A stretch of 64,000 bases of DNA. Source: an uncultured Bacteroidia bacterium. Lineage in GTDB: Bacteria; Bacteroidota; Bacteroidia; Bacteroidales; Prolixibacteraceae. The notes beneath the pieces are model-generated. The model was not told where the DNA came from, made no database searches, and was given only the letters and a program-made list of their open reading frames with translations. Location: assembly GCA_903850335.1 (NCBI GenBank), contig CAINLJ010000223.1, positions 1 to 64,000 on the forward strand, in the 5' to 3' direction. Position 1 is the stretch's first letter. The number at the start of each line of letters is the position of its first letter. Positions 18,884 through 28,862 of the stretch are shown here, piece after piece. The position numbers and the translations under genes are program-made.

Positions 18884-20827
18884 CTAATTATTGACACTAA
18901 ACTGATGAATTCTGCAGGTGTAACCCGTACTTTTTGTATTTTTTGCTGATGAAATTCTTACTTTTAACGTATGCTTTCCTCCAGACAGATTATCCTCAAG
19001 CATTAGTAACCACGGGAGATGCAGTATTGAGCTCCATTTTGTGAATTGATCAATTGTTTTAAATTTATTACCATCGATGCTGTATTCAAGCATTCCGGCA
19101 TCAGGTCCTGAGGTTATAAAAACGCCGATGGCATTACCCCTGAATTTAAGTTTAAATTCGGCTCCAGGTGCCGAGCCTTCGAGCACAGGAACATTCACAA
19201 ACCCCTCACGAGTTGGAAACTTGTCACCCGGAATCCAGTTTTGCACTAAATTCCAACCCGATTTAATCCGGGCTTTTTCAATCGGTTCAAAATGCCCCTT
19301 ACTATACGAATTGGGATCTAAAAGGTTGGATGGTAAGGTTTTCGAAACCATTGCTATGGATGGTAGCTTTTGCCATGAGGTCTCGAAAAAATGTTTTATA
19401 GTCCTGAAATAAAGCTCTTGTCCAAATGGTGATGGGTGTAAATCTTTAAAATCTTCACGCCATGTAAATTCTCCGTTCAGGATTCTGTCATTTACCTCCT
19501 TTGCAAGATTTATAGTTGAAACAGAGTAATATTCAGCGACTTTTTCATGCTGCTGTATGACTTCCGGAATAGCTCCCTTATTGTAATCGGCCATTTTATC
19601 CTGATCGGTAAAATAAAGTAAAACGACATCCGTTTTTGGATTGGATTCCAGGGCATGACGGATTATCCCTTCCATTCCTCTAACCTGAATTTCTGGTTTT
19701 ATCCCGTTAGTTGCATCATTTACGGCAGCTTCTTCAAATAGAAGATCAATGTTTCCTTTCGACAGGACATCACGCTCAAGACGAAAAGCACCGGGTGTGG
19801 AACCTGTTGAGGGTATACCTGCACTTATAAATTCAAATCTGGTCGAGGGGAATTTTTCCCTGAGATAATCACAAACTTTATCCCTCCATCCTGGATTATA
19901 AGTTATGGAACCACCTAGAAACGCTACTCTGCCAAACTTTTCCTGTTCAAATTTTATCCTGCAATTATCCAGGTTTCCTCTGAAACTAATTGACATTTTT
20001 GAATCCAGTGGCAATGGGGGATCGCGTAGTTCAGGTACAGTATGTGACAATATGAAGTCAACGATAGGAGCAGGGTCTTTAAGACTGTGGGGATGGTGTC
20101 CGCCGCCCTCTTTAACTATGATTTTAATCTCACCTCCTGCATCCCGGTAGTTTTTAGCCAGAACATCTGTATTTTCTTCCATCGGAACAACCTCATCCTT
20201 AGCACCACAAACATGAATTACAGGTATATGTGCACTCGCAAGTTTAACTGCATTGTAAATGGGCATTCCTTTAAAACTGTCAATATTTTCCTCATTAACG
20301 TTGTATGCGATCAGATGTGCCTTCCAGTCTGCCGGCGACCCTTGTCCTTTTCCCTTTCCTCCCGGCCAGCTGCGCAAATCACAAACAGGAGCATCGGCAT
20401 ATATACACGCTACTTTTTCACAATTTTGTGATCCCCAATTGTAAATGTAGAGTCCACCGCGACTGAAACCTTCGAGAACGGCTTTTGAATTCAAATGATA
20501 CTGATCAATCAGGTAATCATAAAAGTGATCCCATAATCTCACTGCATCCTGATTACCACAATATTCCGCACCATCAACATAAACAAGGTGGAACCCCTTT
20601 TTAAGTAAAGCGATTTCTGTCTGAGGTTCGTGTCCCCAGAAACGGGCACGCCAGATCCAATGTTTTGCCTGCTCTGCTTTATCAGGAAATACAATTTTAG
20701 CATCATGCCCCTCAAATTTAAAATCAAGACACTTAAAACCATAATAGTCAAGATCCTGAGCCTGAATCTTTAATGCCGGAAAAGAAATTAATATTAGAAG
20801 GCAAAATGATATTAATAATTTATTCAT
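18884..20827 (-). CDS. two-domain esterase: alpha/beta hydrolase fused to SGNH/GDSL hydrolase, exported
   Basis: Signal peptide; GFSRGGLYIYNW nucleophile elbow; VAFLGGSITYNPGWRDKV and DLHPSPFGQ SGNH motifs; extra C-terminal beta-rich region. Confidence 0.8.
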   Translation of the reverse strand: MNKLLISFCLLILISFPALKIQAQDLDYYGFKCLDFKFEGHDAKIVFPDKAEQAKHWIWRARFWGHEPQTEIALLKKGFHLVYVDGAEYCGNQDAVRLWDHFYDYLIDQYHLNSKAVLEGFSRGGLYIYNWGSQNCEKVACIYADAPVCDLRSWPGGKGKGQGSPADWKAHLIAYNVNEENIDSFKGMPIYNAVKLASAHIPVIHVCGAKDEVVPMEENTDVLAKNYRDAGGEIKIIVKEGGGHHPHSLKDPAPIVDFILSHTVPELRDPPLPLDSKMSISFRGNLDNCRIKFEQEKFGRVAFLGGSITYNPGWRDKVCDYLREKFPSTRFEFISAGIPSTGSTPGAFRLERDVLSKGNIDLLFEEAAVNDATNGIKPEIQVRGMEGIIRHALESNPKTDVVLLYFTDQDKMADYNKGAIPEVIQQHEKVAEYYSVSTINLAKEVNDRILNGEFTWREDFKDLHPSPFGQELYFRTIKHFFETSWQKLPSIAMVSKTLPSNLLDPNSYSKGHFEPIEKARIKSGWNLVQNWIPGDKFPTREGFVNVPVLEGSAPGAEFKLKFRGNAIGVFITSGPDAGMLEYSIDGNKFKTIDQFTKWSSILHLPWLLMLEDNLSGGKHTLKVRISSAKNTKSTGYTCRIHQFSVNN

Positions 20828-20898
20828 ATCAGCACACTTATTTCAATTTTTATTTTGATGCTGTAATCCTATAATCTTTATGACAAATTTTGGATTTT

Positions 20899-23349
20899 TT
20901 ATTTAAACAACTGATCGAGTCCAAACTTTTTTATAGTCTCCTGAATTGTTGAACCGGCTTTCTTTTTAAATTCCTTCTCAACAAGATCTTTAGCTTCAGT
21001 GAGGTCAACCTTTACGTCCGGTTTGTCAAAAGTTCCCTTTAAATTAATACCAATCGGGTATTTGGCGATATTCTCCGTCCCCGGAACAAACCCTATATAT
21101 TGATTAACCTCTTCACTAAGGTCATTTTTATTTACTTTGAAGTCAATTCGATAGTCAATACTATTTGAAGCACTTTGTTTTCCGGATACTGTAACATCCT
21201 GACCGGCTACTTTTGTAGTAAACGGGGTTACACTCAACCCACCATCAACAATCTTGAAATTGGTCAGAAAATCATTGACCTTTACTCTGTTGAAAAGATC
21301 TTTTCTAAAATATTTTCCAATTTCTTTAAACATTTCAGCACCAACAAGTTCTATGTTTCTTGTAGTCAAAAGCCCTGAACCATTTAACGTTGAGAAGACA
21401 GGACTATTTCCTGCGCCCATTTTACCTGCAAGTGAAATATCTGTATTAAAAGCACCGGTGCTCTGGCCTGCGATTGGGAGAAAGTGGCGGATTGTACCTG
21501 ACGACTGGTAAGCTGTGGGCAGATCAAAATCTTTAAGCCCCATTTTGAAATCAAAATCCGGAGTCACATCCTTGGGCGTAGAATAGGTGCCTGAGACCAG
21601 AACCTTTCCACTCAACATGCTCATGTTTAATCCATCGAGAATCATTTTACGTTCTCTTATAGTTACCTTTCCTGTAATTCCTGTTATAACAACCCTGTCA
21701 TACAGAGCCTTAGTGACAGAGGACTGGATTGTCAGATTCAGATTATCAGGAACTTCGGCAGGTTTACCTATTGAAGTTGTATCCTTGGAATTAGAATTTG
21801 GAATTAATTGATTAAGATTTAAATAGTTAGAGTTTAGTGCAACATTCCCGGTTAAAACACCGTTTTTAAGAACATAGGCCCAGTAGTTTGTGATTGTTCC
21901 GTTTGCCGAAAAATCACTCTCACCCATACTCCCGGATAGATTTGACAAAGAGATTGCTTTTGGATTAAGTCCAATATTGGCAGATTTAATTTCCAGTTTT
22001 TGGGGAAGGCTTTTAGATGCAAACATGAAATTTTGTAAAACAACCTTTCCATCTGTTTTAAAATTCTCATATTTCCCTTTTTCAATAGAGGAGTATTGTC
22101 CGTTAAATTCTATTTCGGTGTCCATTATTCCACTTATATCAATAGAATCCATTGGAATGGCTTCTTTCAATGAACCAAAATTTATTCGCCCGTTCAGGTT
22201 TCCCTTTATCAGAGGATCGCTTACTGGTGTTGCGACGAATAGAGACGCATTTAAGGTATTACCTGAAACAGAAGCACTGAATTTACCAATATCCACTTTC
22301 GTGAGGTCCATTGTCCCCTGAGGTTTGCTTATATTTGCCGTAAGGTTTATATTGTCAATCTCTTTGGGTAGATCCTGATACTTTAGATGACCATTTTCAA
22401 TTTTAAAATCCAATCCAAAACCGGGCATTGTAGTGGTAGAATAAGCTCCTTTTAGAAATCCTTCAAAAACGATATTTCCTTTTGCTTCGATTCCTTTCAG
22501 ATTTTTTTGATACTGAAGTGGAGTGAATCCCAGTAGTTGATTTAATGATGAAGCAGGTGATTTAAAGCTAAGATCAAAATTTTTCTCCTTTTCACCCATG
22601 ATAAAGCTACCTTGAATCCCGATAGGTAAGTTATTGATTAATAATTCATTTTGAAGGAAAGTAAATGACATCTTGTCAAAATCTGATTGAAGACCCCCTT
22701 TTATTCCAACCCGCAATTTTGAAATATAATGCGATCCATTGTATTCAAAGTTTATACTGTCTGCCATTCCTGTAATATCGAGTTTGCTGCTGCTCCCTCT
22801 TAATGCTCCGGAAAGATCAAAATTTCCATTTCGCAGTGACATTTTCATAGGAGCTGTATCATCCTGATAGGAGAATTCTGCATCCTTGATACTAATACGT
22901 GTAAGATTAATAACTGAACTATTTTTGTCGTTAGTTACATTTTTATCCGTTGAAGGTTTTGATATGTCCCAGTTGGCTTTACCACTTTTATTAACAATAA
23001 GGTTAATCTGTGGGTTTTCCAGCTTTAAAGAGGAAACAATCAGCCCGTCGTTACTCCATAAACTGGATAGATTTACAGAAGTTGAAAGCTGCCTTACTGA
23101 TATCAGCAGGGTGTTATCGAAGTCACCTTTGCCAGTAACAGAAAGATCTTTTAAGGCAATATTTAACCTTGGAAAGCTGCTGAATAGCGATAGATCTACT
23201 TCAGTAAAATCAACTTTCGCATTAATTGCCTGGTTCGCAGACTCTTTGACCTTTTGCGATATTTTGCTTTTAAATAGTATTGGAATTGTGAACATCAAAA
23301 TGATCACTGCACCCACTATTGTGCCTCCGATAATGAATCCTTTTTTCAT
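20899..23349 (-). CDS. AsmA-like family protein
   Basis: N-terminal TM, VDFTEVDLSLFSSFPRLNIALKDLSVTGKGDFDN, repetitive beta pattern, C-terminal KYPIGINLKGTFDKPDVKVDL. Confidence 0.88.
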   Translation of the reverse strand: MKKGFIIGGTIVGAVIILMFTIPILFKSKISQKVKESANQAINAKVDFTEVDLSLFSSFPRLNIALKDLSVTGKGDFDNTLLISVRQLSTSVNLSSLWSNDGLIVSSLKLENPQINLIVNKSGKANWDISKPSTDKNVTNDKNSSVINLTRISIKDAEFSYQDDTAPMKMSLRNGNFDLSGALRGSSSKLDITGMADSINFEYNGSHYISKLRVGIKGGLQSDFDKMSFTFLQNELLINNLPIGIQGSFIMGEKEKNFDLSFKSPASSLNQLLGFTPLQYQKNLKGIEAKGNIVFEGFLKGAYSTTTMPGFGLDFKIENGHLKYQDLPKEIDNINLTANISKPQGTMDLTKVDIGKFSASVSGNTLNASLFVATPVSDPLIKGNLNGRINFGSLKEAIPMDSIDISGIMDTEIEFNGQYSSIEKGKYENFKTDGKVVLQNFMFASKSLPQKLEIKSANIGLNPKAISLSNLSGSMGESDFSANGTITNYWAYVLKNGVLTGNVALNSNYLNLNQLIPNSNSKDTTSIGKPAEVPDNLNLTIQSSVTKALYDRVVITGITGKVTIRERKMILDGLNMSMLSGKVLVSGTYSTPKDVTPDFDFKMGLKDFDLPTAYQSSGTIRHFLPIAGQSTGAFNTDISLAGKMGAGNSPVFSTLNGSGLLTTRNIELVGAEMFKEIGKYFRKDLFNRVKVNDFLTNFKIVDGGLSVTPFTTKVAGQDVTVSGKQSASNSIDYRIDFKVNKNDLSEEVNQYIGFVPGTENIAKYPIGINLKGTFDKPDVKVDLTEAKDLVEKEFKKKAGSTIQETIKKFGLDQLFK

Positions 23350-23362
23350 AATATACTTACTT

Positions 23363-24604
23363 TTATTTCTTTAGAAGTTCCAGTCTGAGCATATTTAATG
23401 CAGTTTGCGAAGACCGTATAATGTTCCTTTCCCTGTTATTTGCAAATGAATATACCCCTGAGATGGTATGATCAGGACCGGCAATTGCAATCCACACAGT
23501 ACCAACCGGCTTATCAGTTGTTCCACCATCCGGACCTGCAATTCCTGAAGTTGCAATCCCGTAATCTGTATTCATAATCCCCCGAACACCCTCTGCCATG
23601 GACTCAACTACCTCTTTACTAACCGCACCTCTGTCGGAAATGCAATTGGATTCAACGCCGAGTATATTGATTTTTACTTCGTTGGAATAGGCAATTATGC
23701 CACCTTTAAAATATTTTGAACTACCGGGATTCAAGGTTATGATATGGGCCAAATATCCCCCTGTACAACTCTCTGCCACGGCGAGTGTCATACCTCTGTC
23801 GCAAAGAATACTGCCAATATTCCCGGCCATAGTTTCATCGTCATAACCAAAGATATAGGAAGGAATGATCTCCTGAAGTTCCTGTATCTTCTGATCAAGA
23901 GATTTCAAAAGAAAATTTTTATTTTCGCCCCTGGCAGTAAGTCTTAGCCTAACACTTTGGGGACTTGGAAGATAAGCCAGGCTTATGCTGCCAGGTAAAT
24001 TATCTTCCCAATATTCAATCTTTTCAGCAAGAGTTGATTCACCTAACCCATATGTTAAAATTGTTCGGTGTATGATTGTTGGCGTATTGAAGAGTTTCCG
24101 GAGCCTTGGAATTACTTCATGATCCATCAGATATTTCATCTCGAACGGTACACCAGGCATAAAAACAAAGATTGTTCCTTTGTGATTGAACCAGAGTCCC
24201 GGTGCCGTACCAAGTTTATTGTGCAGGATAGTTGCTGTTTCAGGAACTAGAGCCTGATCCCGGTTTAATGAATTTATAGGGATACCACGGGGGGAGAGTA
24301 TTTGTCTGATGTGATCAAGGACAGTCAGATTTTCTATTAAGTGTGTTTCAAAAAATGAACAAACAGCTTTTTTGGTCCGGTCGTCTTTTGTAGGACCAAG
24401 TCCTCCTGTGACCAGTACAACAGCTACTTTACTTGCTGATTCATAAAGTGTTCCTGAAATATGTTCTGGCTGGTCAGAGATACTCGTGATCTGACGAATA
24501 TTGATACCTTCATCATTCAATCTTTGAGCCATCCATGCTGAATTTGTATCCACGATCTGACCAATCAATATTTCGTCTCCTATTGTAATTATATCTGCGT
24601 CCAT
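23363..24604 (-). CDS. cinA: competence/damage-inducible protein A (CinA; nicotinamide-nucleotide amidohydrolase domain)
   Basis: ADIITIGDEILIGQIVDTNSAWMAQRLN, VTGGLGPTKDD, LAVAESCTGGYLAHIIT, GIATSGIAGPDGGTTDKPVGTVWIA. Confidence 0.96.
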   Translation of the reverse strand: MDADIITIGDEILIGQIVDTNSAWMAQRLNDEGINIRQITSISDQPEHISGTLYESASKVAVVLVTGGLGPTKDDRTKKAVCSFFETHLIENLTVLDHIRQILSPRGIPINSLNRDQALVPETATILHNKLGTAPGLWFNHKGTIFVFMPGVPFEMKYLMDHEVIPRLRKLFNTPTIIHRTILTYGLGESTLAEKIEYWEDNLPGSISLAYLPSPQSVRLRLTARGENKNFLLKSLDQKIQELQEIIPSYIFGYDDETMAGNIGSILCDRGMTLAVAESCTGGYLAHIITLNPGSSKYFKGGIIAYSNEVKINILGVESNCISDRGAVSKEVVESMAEGVRGIMNTDYGIATSGIAGPDGGTTDKPVGTVWIAIAGPDHTISGVYSFANNRERNIIRSSQTALNMLRLELLKK

Positions 24605-24915
24605 ATATTAATGTTTCAAAAAAGGTTAGAACCTATATTAAGGCGTGTAAATTTAAGGATGTTTTCGAAGTTCAAAACCTTTCGCTCACTTAAAACCGCT
24701 TCAAATCTTTTACACAAGTCATCTTTTAAAGTTCTTTAACACCCAAACTATGATCAGGATAAAATTGTTTTGGAATTTTAACTGTTTGTAATTTTTTTAT
24801 TTAAATTAGCCAAATGTCCTTATATGATTTATTCAGGGAATCATTTATTACCTGATCTGAAACTGAGGTAACAATTTGTGTGAGTAAACAATTAAACGAA
24901 TAATTCCCGAAGTCT

Positions 24916-24930
24916 AAAGTGTTTCACTTT
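24916..24930. repeat. short perfect hairpin AAAGTG-TTT-CACTTT
   Basis: 6-bp stem, 3-nt loop, in the 382-bp intergenic region upstream of the PAS kinase. Confidence 0.5.
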
Positions 24931-24986
24931 GATACCTGTGAATATTTCGTATGATATATTCGTTTATATATAAATAAAAAATTTTC

Positions 24987-27653
24987 ATGGAAAAAATCCA
25001 ACAAATGACAATCTTGGAAGATTCCGGATCAAAAGCAGCTCAGGATTTACTTATCCTGAATAATAAAAGATTACGTAGAGCAGCATTAGTTTCAAAATCA
25101 GGGAATTGGGAATATGATCTGAACACTGGCAAAATTTCGGCATCAGAGGGTGCGCGAAAATTGTATGGTATTGAAGGTGAAAACTGGGATTATAATCATA
25201 TTAAACACATCCCTTTACCCGAATACAGGACAATGCTCGATGAGGGCCTTCAATCACTAATTAATGAGGGCAAACCATATGATTTTGAATTTAAAATAAT
25301 TCAACAGGATACGGGTCAGATAATCGATATTCATTCGATTGCAGAATACGATAACAAAAATAATACGTTATTCGGAGTCATTCAGGATATCAGCGACCGC
25401 AAAAAGGTAGAAGAGGCCCTTCATAAAAGTGAAGAAAACTATCGTTTATTGATCAACAATCAAGGCGAAGGTGTAGGTACTGTTGATTTGAACGAATATT
25501 TTGTTTTTGCAAACCCCGCTGCCGATCAGATGTTTGGTGTACCCGAGGGGACACTGGTTAACCGTTGTCTTCTTGATTTTATTTCCCCCGAATATACTAC
25601 TCGTATTAAGGAACAATCAGCTTTGAGAGCCCGCTATGAGAAAAGCAGTTACGAGATTGAAATTACAACTTTAACAGGGGAAAGACGCCATTTGCTTGTT
25701 ACAGCAACTCCACAAACGGACAATCAGGGAAAGCTTACCGGTACCTTTGGTATTTTCAGGGATGTTACAGACCGAAAGAATTCAGAAAGGGAATTGGTTA
25801 TCAGTGAACGAAAATACAGGGAACTTGCGAATTCCTTACCCGTTGGTGTTTTCGAAGCTGACCTGGAGGGAGTTATAACATTCGCAAACGAAACCCTTAT
25901 AAACTGGTTGAATTATTCCGGTGAAGAGTTTATGACCGGACAGAATATGTTGCATTTTATTCTTGAGACTGAGCACCAAAAGGCTCAGGAACGATTTTCA
26001 GATCTTGTTTCAAGGGATCTTCAGACGGCTAGTGAATACAATGCAATACGAAAAGATGGTTCATATTTCCCGGTCCTCGTCTCTGTTTGTGTTATTAAGA
26101 AAAATGGTTTAACCGTTGGAATCAGGGGCACTTTAGCCGACATTACAGATCGCAGGCAGATTGAAGAAGCCTTAAGTGCCAGCGATAAATTGCTCAGCAA
26201 TCTGGTTGAAAAAATGCCTGATGGCGTATATAAAAGCACATCTGAAGGAAAATTTGTTTCGGTGAATCCAGCAATGGTATCCATGCTGGGCTATTCGTCA
26301 AAGGAAGAACTATTGGCAATCGACATCAAAAAAGAACTCTATTTCGACCCTGACGAGCGGAATATGGTTGTCTCTACCAGCCATGTCGGAGGAACTGATG
26401 TTTTCAGACTCAGAAGAAAAGATAATTCTGAAATTTGGGTCGAGGATCATGGCTGGTATAATTTTGATGAAAAGGGAAATACGCTTTACCATGAAGGTAT
26501 CATCAGAGATGTGACGCATAGGAAACGTGTTGAAGATAAACTTAGAATCCTGTCCAAAACAGTTGAACACAACCCTTCGTCAACAATAATTACAGATGCG
26601 CGGGGCAAAATAGAATTTGTGAATGATGCATTTACAACTCTTACCCAATACACTTTTGAGGAGGTTAGTAATAAATTACCACGGATATTTAACAGGGGCC
26701 ATATCCCGGATGCCGATTTTGATCAAATGTGGGAAACTTTAAAGTCCGGTAAGATATGGAAGGGTGAATATCAGAACCGGCGCAAAGATAAGGCAATCTA
26801 TTGGGAGGATGTTACCATTTCGTCACTGATGAACGTAAATGGGGATATCAGTAACTACATTCTGATTATGAATGATATTTCAGAAAATAAAAAGTTATTC
26901 GATGATATGATTCAGGCAAAAGAAAACGCAGAAGAGAGCAACCGCCTTAAGTCGGCTTTCCTGGCTATGATGAATCATGAATTAAGGACCCCACTTACTC
27001 ATATACTAGGATTTAGCGAATTGATTATGTCTGGTGTAGCTACAGAGGATAATGTCAGCTTTGCCGCAAGTATTCAGTCCAGCGGCCAGAGTTTGCTTAC
27101 CCTCATTGAGGGCGTATTTGACCTTGCCCTTATGGATCATGCCAAAATAAACCTTAATAATCAAACCTTCAGTATCATGGATCATTATATGGAGTGCAAG
27201 ACTTCGTTTGACCATATATTGAGAACTGCTGCAAAACAATCCCAGATAAACCTTGTTTTTAAACCTGATATTCATTGGTTGTCAAGTTATATCAGTGCAG
27301 ACAGGGCAAAGATTAACCAAATTCTTACCAATTTATTTAAGAATGCGGTGAAATTCACAAACTCAGGGTATATTGAATTCGGTTTTACAGTTGAAAGTGA
27401 ATCCGAAATAAAATATTACATCAGGGATACAGGAATTGGTATCCCTGAAGATAAACAAGAAATAATTTTTGATTATTTTACACAGGTAGAAGATTCATAT
27501 ACAAGATCTTACGGAGGAATAGGTGTTGGCTTGGCAATCTCTAAAAAGATTACACAAATACTTCATGGTGAACTAATTGTCCAATCCAAGCCAGGCGAAG
27601 GAAGTACATTCTCCCTGATCTTGCCGGTTGAACTATCCTATATAAAGGAGTAA
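24987..27653 (+). CDS. multi-PAS sensor histidine kinase (no transmembrane region, no receiver domain)
   Basis: Repeated PAS/PAC patterns (GVIQDISDRKKVEEAL, GIFRDVTDRKNSE, GTLADITDRRQIEEAL, GIIRDVTHRKRVE); H-box LAMMNHELRTPLTHILGFSELI; HATPase GIGIPEDKQEIIFDYF. Confidence 0.93.
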   Translation: MEKIQQMTILEDSGSKAAQDLLILNNKRLRRAALVSKSGNWEYDLNTGKISASEGARKLYGIEGENWDYNHIKHIPLPEYRTMLDEGLQSLINEGKPYDFEFKIIQQDTGQIIDIHSIAEYDNKNNTLFGVIQDISDRKKVEEALHKSEENYRLLINNQGEGVGTVDLNEYFVFANPAADQMFGVPEGTLVNRCLLDFISPEYTTRIKEQSALRARYEKSSYEIEITTLTGERRHLLVTATPQTDNQGKLTGTFGIFRDVTDRKNSERELVISERKYRELANSLPVGVFEADLEGVITFANETLINWLNYSGEEFMTGQNMLHFILETEHQKAQERFSDLVSRDLQTASEYNAIRKDGSYFPVLVSVCVIKKNGLTVGIRGTLADITDRRQIEEALSASDKLLSNLVEKMPDGVYKSTSEGKFVSVNPAMVSMLGYSSKEELLAIDIKKELYFDPDERNMVVSTSHVGGTDVFRLRRKDNSEIWVEDHGWYNFDEKGNTLYHEGIIRDVTHRKRVEDKLRILSKTVEHNPSSTIITDARGKIEFVNDAFTTLTQYTFEEVSNKLPRIFNRGHIPDADFDQMWETLKSGKIWKGEYQNRRKDKAIYWEDVTISSLMNVNGDISNYILIMNDISENKKLFDDMIQAKENAEESNRLKSAFLAMMNHELRTPLTHILGFSELIMSGVATEDNVSFAASIQSSGQSLLTLIEGVFDLALMDHAKINLNNQTFSIMDHYMECKTSFDHILRTAAKQSQINLVFKPDIHWLSSYISADRAKINQILTNLFKNAVKFTNSGYIEFGFTVESESEIKYYIRDTGIGIPEDKQEIIFDYFTQVEDSYTRSYGGIGVGLAISKKITQILHGELIVQSKPGEGSTFSLILPVELSYIKE

Positions 27654-28022
27654 TTATCGTAAATCGTATCCAAAGGGGTAAAATGCGAGCCGCATAAGTT
27701 TGAAATGCTGGATGCCAAAGGGTATTCCCAGGATCGTTGCACATAATAATATCCCGAAAAGAAGTTGAGTCAGCGCAATCCATAAACCGGCAAAAATAAT
27801 CCAGATAACATTTAAAACGAATGAGATCACAGGGATCGATCCACCCGTTGGCACTACTTTCCGACCAAAAGGCATCAGGTGTGCCATACCAATCTTAATC
27901 GCCTGTAAACCCCATGGAATGCCAATTATTGTAAGGCACAGTAAAAAACCTCCTAAAAGATATTCCAGGCAGGTTAAGAGTCCTCCACAAATCAACCAGA
28001 TCACGTTACCTATAAGTCGCAT
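27654..28022 (-). CDS. YccF domain-containing inner membrane protein
   Basis: Duplicated hydrophobic repeats LLCLTIIGIPWGLQAIKIG / LLCATILGIPFGIQHFKLMRLAFYPFG. Confidence 0.9.
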   Translation of the reverse strand: MRLIGNVIWLICGGLLTCLEYLLGGFLLCLTIIGIPWGLQAIKIGMAHLMPFGRKVVPTGGSIPVISFVLNVIWIIFAGLWIALTQLLFGILLCATILGIPFGIQHFKLMRLAFYPFGYDLR

Positions 28023-28090
28023 AGTTTTAGAATTGAGGTTTTTATATTCCTGGATGCAAGCTACAATAATTTAACCTGGTATCCAAATAT

Positions 28091-28127
28091 GAAGGCCGGA
28101 ACTATTTATAAAATAGCCCCGGCCTTC
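28091..28127 (-). terminator. terminator-like hairpin downstream of the glutathione peroxidase gene
   Basis: GAAGGCCGG(28091-28099)...CCGGCCTTC(28119-28127), 9-bp perfect outer stem with an additional inner CTATTT/AAATAG stem. Confidence 0.6.
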
Positions 28128-28150
28128 ACTATAAACTCATGTTAGTGGAT

Positions 28151-28702
28151 TTAATTTGTCTTTTTACCTTCAATCCAGCTGATAATCTTTTCTGAGTCAG
28201 GTTTTTCTTTAGGCGAGGCATAATCTACAACCTGACCTAGCTCATTAATCATAAATTTCTGAAAGTTCCACTTAACCTCAGCATCAACAACGCCATTCAA
28301 TGATTTTGTTGTAAGCCATTTATATAATGGATCAATATCACTTCCCTTCACGGATATCTTTGCCATCATCGGAAACGTAACTCCATAATTACGCGTACAA
28401 AATTCTTTGATTTCAGAATTTGTCCCTGGTTCCTGCCACATAAAATTATTTGCCGGAAAGCCAATAATTACAAAATTCCGGTCTTTGTAGGTGTCATAGA
28501 GCTTTTGAAGCGTAGCATATTGCGGTGTAAAACCACACTTTGAAGCAGTATTTACGACAAGAACTTTTTTGCCCTTCAATGACGATAAATCAAAAGGTTC
28601 ACCACCTAATGTTGTAGCTTTAAAATCATAAATTGTTTTTTGCTGAGCTATAGATGCAATAACAACCATCATCAGACAACTAAGAATTAATATTTTTTTC
28701 AT
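28151..28702 (-). CDS. glutathione peroxidase family protein, exported
   Basis: VLVVNTASKCGFTPQYATLQKLYDTYKDRNFVIIGFPANNFMWQEPGTN, KWNFQKFMIN. Start moved to 28702 (MKKILILS signal peptide). Confidence 0.93.
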   Translation of the reverse strand: MKKILILSCLMMVVIASIAQQKTIYDFKATTLGGEPFDLSSLKGKKVLVVNTASKCGFTPQYATLQKLYDTYKDRNFVIIGFPANNFMWQEPGTNSEIKEFCTRNYGVTFPMMAKISVKGSDIDPLYKWLTTKSLNGVVDAEVKWNFQKFMINELGQVVDYASPKEKPDSEKIISWIEGKKTN

Positions 28703-28827
28703 TTTGACAGTTTTAAATATTTTAAATTGTTTTTCTAACGTATAATCATAACAAATACCTGCAATAAAAGTTGTCATTCTTCCAATCTTAAATATCGGAT
28801 ATGTTCATAGGTTCAATTTAAAATTGA

Positions 28828-28835
28828 TATATTTG
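28828..28835 (+). promoter_or_regulatory. candidate -7 box TATATTTG upstream of dnaX
   Basis: TATATTTG 28 bp upstream of the ATG at 28863; it falls inside the ORF-track extension, supporting the later start. Confidence 0.45.
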
Positions 28836-28862
28836 ACTCCCAAAAATCGTCTGTTAAGTTTT

